NCBI GenBank assembly: GCA_964020155.1
Contig: OZ026551.1
Location: 2,372,518-2,436,517 of the forward strand
Direction of reading: 5' to 3'
Length of the DNA: 64,000 nucleotides
Source: Chondrilla cf. caribensis
Taxonomy: Eukaryota; Porifera; Demospongiae; Chondrillida; Chondrillidae
Part shown: positions 50,105 to 62,875 of the stretch, in pieces
Layout: each line of letters opens with the position of its first letter
Numbering within the stretch: position 1 is the stretch's first letter
Program-made: the position numbers and the translations under genes
The notes under the pieces: model-generated
Database searches by the model: none
Told to the model about the DNA's origin: nothing
What the model saw: the letters and a program-made list of their open reading frames with translations, nothing else

Positions 50105-50410
50105 GGTTTCAGTGTGTGGGTGGATGTGATGGTTGTGAGTGAGTGGGTAGATGTGATGGTAGTGAGTGAGTGGATGTGATGATTGTGAGTGTGTGGTGGA
50201 TGTGATGGTCGTGAGTGAGTGGGTGGATGCGATGGTAGTGAGTGTATGGGTGGATGTGATGGTTGTGTGTGGTGGATGTGATGTTGTGAGTGTGTGGGTA
50301 GATGTGATGGTTGCAAGTTAATGAGTGAGTGGATGTGATGGTTGTGAGTCAGTGGTGGATGTGCTGGTTGTGAGTGGAGGATGTGATGGTTGTGAGTGGG
50401 TGGGTGATAG
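50105..50410. repeat. Minisatellite upstream of the gene G leader
   Basis: Units such as GTGGATGTGATGGTTGTGAG, closely related to 6846-7170, with the same flank (GGTGATAGTATTTGATA) on its 3' side. Confidence 0.85.
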
Positions 50411-50649
50411 TATTTGATACCAACAATCTATTCTTCTTGTCTTCAGGTGGAAATGAAAGAAAGATCAGGACTGCCTTTGTTAGGCTAACTTGATGGCTTC
50501 GCCTTTGTATATCATGATAGAATGCATGTCGTATAAACCAGGTACTCTAGATCTATTCTCGTGAAAGCGTTCTTTACGTTACGAGGTTTCTGGACGTTCG
50601 TGCAGGTTTAATGTAGGGGAATACCCATTATGAGGCGGGGCTGATTAAA

Positions 50650-50734
50650 ATGGGGTTGAAGTCATCGACACATGGAAAATGTTCGTGTCTTTCTCCAGAC
50701 GCTTTCGGGCATTTGAGCTCTGAGAAACGTGAAG
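50650..50734 (+). CDS. Class-2 leader exon of gene G
   Basis: 85 bases, phase 1 out, donor GTGCGC. Keeps the CSCLSPDAF motif. The CRE seen in gene C and F promoters is not present at the matching position. Confidence 0.65.
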
Positions 50735-53700
50735 GTGCGCATAATATTTGTACCCACACAGAACTTTCTGTCAGTATTCGTATTTGCGTAGTAAATCCCA
50801 AGCAAGTTATGATCTGATTACGTTTATGACGTTCTGGTAGCCCTAGAAGTGGAATAAAATCTTATTGTTCGACCCTGTACGGTTTCACTCTCATTTCATA
50901 TAATATTATATGGTCCCGATTAGTCCAATGGTTGGTGCACATATCACTTGTACACACACCGAACTTTCCGTCAGTGTTTGTATTTAAGTCATTTGCGGAT
51001 TCCAAGCAACAAGACAAACTGATTTGCCGGTAGAATCTTAGCGTACACCTCTGTACGGTTTTATGAAGGTTTATTACAGTCTCTATTCGGATTTTTGGTC
51101 CCGCTTAGTCCAGTGGTTAACCCTGGCTGGTGTACAAGGCTCTTTGGTTTGGAATCATCTTCGGTCTTGTATCGCACCTTGTTCCTTTATTTGAATAATG
51201 ATGTGGTTTCTCCACTCCTCACCCCTCACACTACACGTATACATTCTAATGGTGTCAGGAGCTCCAGTACTAGTTATCTTAATCTGTATATGTCTTCTCT
51301 TTATTCAGGACTTGAAATTCTACATCAAAGAGAAGGTCTCATTGCTACAGCAGAATGTGAAAGAATCGGAAGTTCTAGTTCTATGTATGATTTTTGTTAC
51401 GAAGTGGTAGCTCAGATAATTGTAGCTAAAAGTGTTAGTGAAGTTTTGAAATTTTGTGAGCTTTGTCAGCAATATGGATTATTGGACAGTTATTACATAA
51501 ACCCAATCAAAGGTGTGCCTGTGTGTGATCTGTGTATAATATACTCTAAATTTGTATAGTTTTCCATGAAATGGTAAAATTTTTTTCCAAATGCATTACT
51601 TGAAAACATTATACTGTGTTAATTTTGTGAATTGATGTTAATCCAGGACCATGTTATATCCCATGGTGATATTCTAGCCACCAAGTTTATTGTGCAAATT
51701 CACTTTTATTATTATCTGAATAAGAATTTGGATAGTATACTCACCTTGTTGATCCAACCTGTTCTTCCCTCAATTTCCTAAACTTTACTGTAGTTATCCT
51801 TTTCCTATATATTTGATTTGACACAGATAATAAAATTATGCATGTAAATTCCCATAAAGGTCTTTTCGACATATTATATGTAGTACATGTATACTAGACT
51901 AAGTTTTTAATTCTGTGTTTATGTACGTATGTATGTACATACAGTGAATTCTTATTAATCTGCCACTGCCTTAGCCGCCAAACCTTTTAATCCACCACAA
52001 TTTTTCCTGTGTACTAATGTATAATATCCAGTTAATCCACCAAATGCGTTAAACCGCCATAGTCTTTGAAATCCAATTGCGGCAGATTAATCAGTATTCA
52101 TCGTATGTATATATCGCTATGGTAATGTATTTATGTGTACATATGTACGTGCACTTGTGTGTACATACATACATACATACATACATATGTATGTATACTT
52201 TACATGTATACATATGTTTGTGTGTACTTTGTGTTTGTACATGAGAAGGTGTGTATATCGTATTTGCACATATTAGTATGTATAATATGTGTGTATGTGT
52301 GGTCCATTTACATGCATGCATTATTTTATGTTGTATGTGTGTCTATTGTTGGTATTCCAAAGTCTGTCTATCCTCTCCATGTACATATGAAGTGATTTGA
52401 TACTCTACTTGGTTACAGTATCATTTGATTACATTGTTTCCAGTTCTTGTGGACATTTATCATAAGGAGCAGCTAGTGACAAAAGAAGAAGCCGAAAAGG
52501 TTGCTTTTAATGTATGGAGGTGGGCACAAGTTGCTGCGACCAAGGATATTGTTATTGCTACAAGAATAGGTGACATCTTGGATAAGTATGACTTCAATGA
52601 TGATGCACAACACATTAGAGGTAAGTGTGTACTCTCGCCTGTGTGTATAAATACTGTACAGGATCCCTTCAAAAAGACACAATTATTTTGAATATTAGCT
52701 GTATGCTGCATTCTTGCATCTCTTATTATCTCTGTATGTGTGTAGACATCGATCATTATAGTAAATTACATGTAATTTCATTGTGCATGTTATTTCCCAT
52801 TTAAAGCCCTTTCTGGTATATCATAATGTAGTACATGTATCTATACAAGTACTTTTCGGTGTGTATGCACGTATGTATATTCACTATGGTATTGCATGTA
52901 TAATATGTGTTATGTATGTGCACTGGTGTGTATGTGCATGTAATATTTGTAGCCTCCCTGGTTGTGCTACAGCGGATATGGATGCATTTTACCTAATTGA
53001 TTACGATGGCGAGGTCTGAGTTATTAATTAGGTAAAGTGTGTCCATATCTGCTGTAGCACACCCAGGGAGGCTACAACTATTAGGTAGCATGTATTGTGT
53101 ATGAAACTGTATAAATTAACCACATATAAATAAACCACATATTGACTTTCCAAGAAATCGTCGCTGCATGGAGGAGCTTGATAAGTTATCGAAGCCATCG
53201 ATAGTAATTTAGACTATCCAGCCACTGAACTGGAAGATACGTTCCAATCTGTTCTCTAGTAAGAAAATTTCGAGAACATGTTTTCTCAACCACCACTGGA
53301 CTTTCCGCCACTGCAACCACCACTTAGCGATGTTCCTTCGGATATTAACAAGATTGACGATCGTAAAAGGAAATCAGACAAGTGATTTGTACCCTCTGAT
53401 CGCTATGGAGATTCAACAAATGTCTGTCCCTTTCATTCCAAAAAACAACTTCAATTTGATACCATGACAATCTTATGATCGATTGATGATCTCAACTTTT
53501 GAGCTGCTATAATGTGTATCGTGTTGCGTGAAGTATTATTATAATACTGTATATTCTATACTAATTATTACTATGAGGTGTTATATCTAGACAATGGTCC
53601 AAAGGTTGATAGATAATCACACTATATCATAAACAATTACCACAATGTGCCTATATAAACAGCCAAAAAACAAAATTGTCGATTTTCGTTTCATTCGATC

Positions 53701-55636
53701 AAATTGCTCATATAATGACAAAGAATAAGTTCTGAAAGTGTCGTGTCGATACGATTCGTACTTTTCGAGAATGAAGCCTTTTCGTCAAACGTTCAAAGTC
53801 GCCATTTAAAATTATACGGAGTTATGCGGTTCCATCTTGAATGCGGATGTGCCTTGAATGACGTCATGATTTTCCATTGGTCAGTATGGTAAGACATCTT
53901 CAGTATACGGATCCAGTGCCAAAAACGGAAATGAGCCTGTTATCCGTTATAATGTTGCGCAAAGGGACTCAAACAAAGACCTGTAGCTCATAAATAGCCG
54001 CGCCTTTGATCTAAATGATAGCACCATTGTCGGCAGTGTGGAATAGGCTATCGAACAATACCAAAAACGCGCATTCGACAAAAAATCGCTAAGGGCCCTT
54101 TTTGCATGCACATACACATATGATACAAATTTGTACATAAAAGTGTATGTGTGTGATACATGTACATGCATAATTGTATGTTGTATGTGTGTATGTGCCA
54201 TATAATTGTGCACAAAGAATGCATTTTCTAATTGTTTATTAATTTTAGTAATTGCTGTGTATTCGCAATTCATGTCATTTTAATTTGATGCATCATGACA
54301 TGTGTATGATTGTTGATATTCCAAAGTCAGTCTATCCTCTCCATGTACATATGAAGAGATTTGATACTCTACTTGATTACAGTATCATTTGATGACATTG
54401 TTTCCAGTTCTTGTGGATGTTTATCATAAGGAACAGCTAGTGACCAAAGAGGAAGCTGAAGAGGATGTTTCTATTGTACGGAGGTGGGCACAAGTTGCTG
54501 TCATCAAAGATGTTGTTACCGCTGCAAGAATAGCTGACATCTTGGATAAGTATGGCTTCAATGATGTTGCGAAACACATTAGAGGTAAGTGTGTGTACTA
54601 TTGTCTGTGTGTATTAATACTGTACAGGATCCTTTGAAAAGACACAATCATCTTGAATATAATTTAGCTTTATGCTGCATTTATGCATCTCTTACACTCT
54701 CTGTATGTGTGTAGACATAGATCATTATAGTAAATTACATGTAATTTCATTGTTCATGTTAATTCCTATTAAAAGGCCTTTTTGGCACATTATGTATAGT
54801 ACATGTATAATACAAGTTCTTTTCTTTCAATGTACGTGTGTATATTTCTGTTATGGTATTGTATGTATCTGTGTACATATGCATGTACACTTGTGTGTAC
54901 ATACATATATGTAAGTACATAATACTTTTGCATATATACATATGTTTGTGTTTGCTATGTATTTGTTCATGAGACCGTGTGTATAATATATTTGTACGTA
55001 CAAGTGTATGTGTGTGGTGCATGTACATGCAAAATTGTATTTTGTATGTGTGTAAGTGTGTGCCATATAATTGTGTACAAAGTATACTTTTTGTAGCTAA
55101 AAATTAAACAATTGCTGTGCATTCGCAATTCATGACATTTTAATTTGATGTACTATGACATGTGTGTGATTGTTGGCATTCCATAGTCTGTCTATCCTCT
55201 CCATGTACATATGAAGTGATTTGATACTCTACTTGGTTACAGTATCATTTGATGACATTGTTTCCAGTTCTTGTGGATGTTTATCATAAGGAACAGCTAG
55301 TGACAAAAGAGGAAGCTGAAAAGTTTGTTTCTGATGTACGGAGGTGGTGGACACAAGTTGCTGTCACCAAAGATGTTGTTACCGCTACAAGAATAGGTGA
55401 CATCTTGGATGAATATGGGTACAGTAATGTTGCACAGCGCATTAGAGGTATGTGTGTGTACTCTCGTCTGTGTGTATATTACTGTACAGGATCCCTTTGA
55501 AAAGACACAATTATCTTGAATATTAGCTGTATACTGCATTCATGCATTTCTTGTACTCTCTGTATGTGTGTGTATTGTAGTAAATTACATGTAAATTCAA
55601 TGTGCATGTGAATTCCTTTTTAAAGCCTTTTTTGGC

Positions 55637-55680
<44 letters not shown>

Positions 55681-58600
55681 AGTTCCTTTCTATGTTCAAA
55701 ATACATCTATATGTATTAGTTATGTCCTGCCTTTGCTGGTTATATGGTGGATATACTCGAGTGTCAGCAAGCAATAACCTCGGGCTTCGCCCTCGGTATA
55801 TTGCTTCCTGACAATCGAGTATAATATTATCCCCATGTACCCAGCTAAGGCAGGGTATAACAAATATGTACCCGTCAAAATGATTGAAAGTACTTTGACG
55901 TTGTGAATACAGATGAGATTTTTTGCAAGGAAAGATTTCTTTAGGAGATGAAAACTACAGTAAAACCTTCAATCAGAGGCAGGTCAACAATAACTGAGTA
56001 CCCATCAACTCTCTAATATCTAGCAAAATGAGGTGTGGGTAAAATGATGACAGCTTTTGTTTCTCGGAGCTTAAAGACTCAGCAAAGTGGACTAATCCTT
56101 ATGTGCCCAAAACGCCGCCTAGAGAACCAAATGGGCTAAGTAAATGTTATCCAGCCTAGTACTAACCACAAAGTCTTCAACCTGAATGGCCGATCGATTT
56201 CACTGCCCTTCTGAAAACACGACAGTTTTGTGTGCTGAGTTTGTGCTCCTTGAACTAAATTGGTGTGGTCTCTAGTGTTCATTGTGTATCGGTATTGCTG
56301 GTTCATTAATTGTCTTTATGTGACAAGTGCAGCGATGATTGATAACTTCCTTCCAATTAAGAAAATGGGATATATCGGTAATGAGGTCAAAAATATACCT
56401 TAGTATTTTGGGTATATACCGTAGTTGCAGTGCTCTTGAAGTTAAGTGACAATATCACAAATGGGGATACATATATATTACATAGTTACAAGATGGCTCT
56501 GTGTGTATGTGCGTATGTATATTTTGCTATGGTATTGTAGGTATATGTAATAGTTATATCCTGGCATGGTTGTTGCTGGACAATTTATACAGCAAATATG
56601 CGCATAGTCCAATACAACATATTGTATCCCATAGAAATGTGGTTACTAATTTCCTGCCTTGTTCTCACACAATTAATTCAATAATGAAACCCATCTGGCG
56701 ACCTGCACTGACTTGTGCTACATGGCTTATGTACCCACAGTTTTTCTTTTGATCTAACCCTCAACCAGGATACAAATGTACATATGTATGTACACGTGTG
56801 TATACATGCACATGTAATAGCTAAAGTACCTCTGGAGAAGCTGTAGCGGATATACAGACACCTTTGCCTAATTGATACCGAGGGCGAAGCCCGAGGTGTC
56901 AATTAGGCAAAGGTGTCTGTATCTGCTACAGCTTCTCCAGAGGTACTTTAGTTATTATGTGGTATGTTGCGTGGGCGCACCTTTGATCAAGGGATGATTA
57001 GTAGACGTGTGAAAAGGAAATAATCAATCATCCACAATACAACAACAATGCAACATCGAATGAAGTATGTGTACATCAGGGAAGTGTGCACACATCACAA
57101 ATGTGTGCACTGCTTTTCCTTTGAAGTCGCCCACGCAACATACCACATATGTATGTACGTATACTTTTGCATGAATATAATATATTATGTTTGTGTTTCT
57201 TATGTATTTGTTCATGAGACTGTGTGTAATATGATATTTGTACATACAAATGTATGTGTGTGGTGCATGTACATGCATAATTGTATGTTGTATGTGTGTG
57301 AGTGTGTGCCATATAATTTTGTACACAGTATACACTTTCTAGATATTAAATTAGCAATTGCCGTGCATTTGAAATTCATGACATTTTAATTTGATGCACT
57401 ATGACAAGTGTGTAATTGTTGGTATTCCAAAGTCTGTCTATCCTCTCCATGTACATATGAAGTGATTTGATACTCTACTTGATTACAGTATCATTTGATG
57501 ACATTGTTTCCAGTTCTTTTGGATGTTTATCATAAGGAACAGCTTGTGACAAGAGAGGAAGCTGAAAAATTTGTTTCTGATGTACGGAGGTGGACACATG
57601 TTGCTGTCACCAAAGATGTTGTTACTGCTGCAAGAATAGGTGACATATTGGATAAATATGGGTACAATAGTTTTGCAAAACACATTAGAGGTAAGTGTGT
57701 GTACAATCGTCTGTGTGTACAAATACCATGGAAGATCCCTTTCAGAAGTCACAATTATCTTGAATATTGGCTGTATGCTGCATTCCTGCATTCCTGCATC
57801 TCGATCGTCCTCTCTGTATGTGTGTGTACATCGATCATTATAGTAATTTTCATGTAAATTCCTATTAAAAGGCCTTTTTGGCATATTATATATATTATAT
57901 GTAGTGTACATGTATATATACAAATTGTTTGTCTGTGTGTATGTACGTATGTATATTTCGCTATGGTATTGTATGTATATGTGTACATTTGCATGTGCAC
58001 TTGTGTGTGCATACACATATGTGCATATGTACATATAGTTTTGCATGTATGTTCGCTATGTATTTGTTCATGAGACTGTCAGTGAGTGTATAATATGATA
58101 TTTGTACATACAAGTGTATGTGTGTGGTGCATGTACATGCATAATCGTATATTGTAAGTGTGTAAGTGTGTGGTATATAATTGTGTACAAAGTAGACATT
58201 TTCTAGTTATTAAATTAACAATAATTATTGTCGTGCATTCCTAATTCATGACATTTTAATTTGATGCACTATGACAAGTGTGTGATTGTTGGTATTCCAA
58301 AGTCTGTCATCCTCTTCATGTATATATGAAGTGATTTGATACTCTACTTGGTTACAGTATCATTTGATGACATTGTTTCCAGTTTTTGTGGATGTTTATC
58401 ATAAGGAACAGCTAGTGACAAAAGAGGAAGCTGTAGAGGCTGTTTGTGGTGTATGGGGGTGGCGAAAATTGGCTGTCACCAAAGATAGTGTAATGGCTAC
58501 AAGAGTAGCTGACATCTTGGATAAGTATGGCTTCAATGATGATGCAAGTCACATTAGAGGTATGAGTGTGTGCTCTGATCTGTGTGTATAAATATTGTTC

Positions 58601-60612
58601 AGGATCCCTTTGGAAAGGCACAATTATCTTGAATATTGGCTGTATGCTGCATTCATGCATGTCTTGTATACTCTTTGTATGTGTGTGTACATCGATCATT
58701 ATAATAAATTACATGTAAATTCATTGTGCATGTAAATTCCTATGTATTAATTTTAAAGGCCTTTTTGGCATATTATATGTAGTATATTTATATACAAGTT
58801 CTTTTTTGTGTGTATGTATATATACAAGTTCTTCTCTGTGTGTATGTACATATGTATATTTCACTATGGTATTGAATGTATACGTGTGCGTATACATGTG
58901 CACTTGTGTGTACATACACATATGTATGTATTTGTACTTTTCCATGTATACATATGTTTGTGTTTGCTATATCTTTGTACATGAGACTGTGTGTATATGA
59001 TATTAAATTTTGTACATACAGGTGTATGTGTGTGGTACATGTACTTGCATAATCGTATGTTGTATATGTGTGTATAATATTATAATTGTGTACCAAGTAT
59101 ACATTTTGTAGTTATTTAATTAATGATGGCCATACATTTGCAATTCATGACATTTTAAATTGATGCACTATGACATGTGTGTGATTGTTTGGTACAGTGA
59201 ATATTTGTTAGTTGGTAGCTGCAATTGATTTACGCAAAATTTTGGTGGATTATACTGATTTTCTTCAGGATGTCTCCTACCATTTGTAGTGTAATTTGTA
59301 TCCTCCATGTCTTTGAGAAATTGTCTATGAGTATTTCTTACATTGTCGTTGGATTCCTCTTTCTGTAATCAGAAATCTACTACTTCAGCTTCATTGTTGA
59401 TTCAATTTTGAAATGTTTTGCTGCTATAATATATTATTGCTCTACACTAAGACGACTTTTTAAAACTTGGCAGATTATCTGTAACTGAAGCCCATACAAA
59501 AGAGCAAATTGGTACACAGTAGAATGGTGGATGGTGGAAGTGCAAGATGGTGGATTACTTGTATAGTGAAGCCATTCAGTGAATTTGTTTCATAATAATA
59601 TGGGAGATAAAACGGATTTGGCGGATTCACAAGGGGGCATATTAATGAATATTCCAAAGTCTATCTATCCTCTCCATGTACATATGAAGTGATTTGATAC
59701 TCTACTTGGTTACTGTATCATTTGATGCCATTGTTTCCAGTTCTTGTAGATGTTTATCATAAGGAACAGCTGGTGACAAAAGAGGAAACTGAAAAGATTG
59801 CTTCTAATGTACGGAGGTGGACACAAGTTGCTGTCACCAAAGATGTTGTTACCGCTGCAAGAATAGCTGACACCTTGGATAAATATGGGTACAATGATGT
59901 TGCAAAGCACATAAGAGGTAAGTGTGTGTGCTCCCATCTGTGTGTATAAATACTGTACAGGCTCCCTTCGAAAAGGTACCATTATCTTGAATATTAGCAG
60001 TATGTTGCATTCATGCATCTCTTGTACTCTTTGTATGTGTGTGTACATCGATCATTATTAAATGTAAATCCATTGTGCACGTAAATTCCTATTTAAAGGC
60101 ATTTTAGGCATATAATAATAATTATTATGCATTACGTGTATGTGTATACGTATACGTACAAGTTCTTTTCTGTGTGTAGTTAAGTATTTATATTTTACTA
60201 TGGTATTGTATACGTATGTAGCAGTTATAACCTGCCTAGGTGTACTGCAGCAGATATAACTACTTGTATCCTGGTGTGGTGATTGATAGACTATTTATAC
60301 TGCAAATTTGTGCATAGTCCAATATAACATATTATATGCAATAGAAATGTGTTTGCCAATTTTCTGCCACGTTCTTACGTAATTTAATCTAATAATGAAA
60401 CCTGTCAGGTGACCTGTGTTATGTATGCACAGTTTTTCCTTTGATCTACCCCTCAACCAGGATGCAAGTATATGTGTACATACTCATGTGCACGTGTGTG
60501 TACATACATACGTATATACACATACTTTTACATGTATGCATATGTTTGTGTGTACTATGTGTTTGTACATGAGACTGTGTGTATATGATATTTGCTCATA
60601 CAAGTACATATA

Positions 60613-60647
<35 letters not shown>

Positions 60648-62806
60648 CGTGTGTGTGTGGTATTTCAAAGTCTGTCTATCCTCTCCATGTACATATGAAG
60701 TGATTTGATACTCTACTTGGTTACAGTATCATTTGATGACATTGTTTCCAGTTCTTGTGGATGTTTATCATAAGGAACAGCTAGTGAGAAAGGAGGAAGC
60801 TGAAGAGGCTGCTTCTAGTGTATGGGGGTGGGGGAAAATTCCTGTCATCAAAGATAGTGTAACAGCTACGAGAATAGCTGACATCTTGGATACATATGGC
60901 TTCCATAATGTCACAAAACACATAAGAGGTAAATATGTGTACTCTTGTCTGTGTGTATGAATACTGTACAGGATTCCTTTGAAAGGCACAATTATCTTGA
61001 ATATTAGCTGTATGCTGCATTCCTGCATCTCTTATACACTCTGTATGTGTGTAGACATCAATCATTATAGTAAATTACATGTACATTCATTGTGTATATA
61101 AATTCCTATTTAAAGTCCTTTTTGGCATATGTAGTACACGTATATATACAAGTTCTTTTCTGTGTATATACTATGTGTGTATATTTCACTATGGTATTGC
61201 ATGTATATTATGCTTGTGCACTTGTGTGTACATACACATAATATGTATGTACGTATACTTTTGCATGTATATATATAATATTTGTTTTTGCTATGACATT
61301 GTATTTAGTGAATACTATGATATTTGTACATACAAGTGTATGTGTGTGGTGCATGTACGTGCATAATTGTATGTTGTATGCGTGTGAGTGTGTGGCATAT
61401 AATTGTATACAAAATATACACTTTCTAGTAGTGTTGTTTAGTTCGCAAAAAGCTTTTTAGTAGTAATTATAGTTATTAAAATGATGACAAAATCAGGATT
61501 TCAGTTTTTATAGTATGTAGCCATTTCGTACATGTTAGTTATAGTTACAGTTTTTGCCTTGAAATGTGATTAGTTTTAGTTACAGTTATAGTTATAGTAT
61601 TAGTTACCGTAATGATGTCTGTTTTACATTGTACACTCTACCATCATTATGTCATACATAATATACAGTTCCTAATACTTCTAGTCTCCATCAATCTGTA
61701 TATGAATACACCATTCCCATGCACTTATTGGGACAAGTTTATAATACTTACATGGTCTTATACTCTAATGTTACAGTAGTCTTGTAACATTTGTGGCAGG
61801 TATTTGATTATAGTTTTAGTTAGACACATAATTCACATTTTTAGTTACAGTTATAGTTTTTGAAGGTGACTCCTGTTCTTACAGTTCTGATTAACCAAAA
61901 GGTTTTAATTAACCAAAAGATCCAGAGCAATACTAAAACATATTTTAGTTATAGTTATGATTAATCAAAACAACACTGCTTTCTAGTTATTAAATTAACA
62001 ATTGCCGTGCATTCACAATTCATGACACATTGATTTGATGCAGTATTCATGAAATGATTGTTGGCATTCTAAAGTCTGTCTATCCTCTTCATGTACATAT
62101 GAAGTGATTTGATACTCTACTTGGTTACAGTATCATTTGATTACATTGTTTCCAGTTGTTGTGGATGTTTATCATGAGGAACAGCTAGTGACAAAAGAGG
62201 AAGCTGAAGAGTCTGCTTCTGATGTATGGAGATGGGCACAGGTTTCTATCACCAAGGATGTTGTTACCGCTGCAAGAATAGCTGACATCTTGGATAAGTA
62301 TGGCTTCAATGATGTTGCGAAACACATTAGAGGTATGTGTGTACTTTCGTGTGTATGTATAAATACTGTACAGGATCCCTTTGAAAAGACACAATTATCT
62401 TGTATATTAGCTGTATGCTGCATTCATGAATCTCTTGTACTCTCTGTATGCTTGTGTACTTATACAGAATACAGTAAATGTGTTAGTGATTAGATACATA
62501 CAAATGATTTTGTTAGCATGTAATTGTTCATCTGAATATAATGCAAGTGTACATACATATCTGTGTAACAGTGTTAGTCAAATTTACTGGAAACATGCTT
62601 ATTATGTTGTTTAATGTAGTTTTATGATGTTTGAATCATTGGTTGTGTAAGTTGTAATCATTTCTTGCTGGTATATCTCTTACAAAATGTCTGCCTGTAA
62701 TGGCATATACAGTATGCATATACTGGATATGCTGTTACAGTAGTGTCCTCAGAGATACATACAAGTAAATTCAGTATATATACTGTTATGAAGATTTCAG
62801 TGTGTC

Positions 62807-62875
<69 letters not shown>

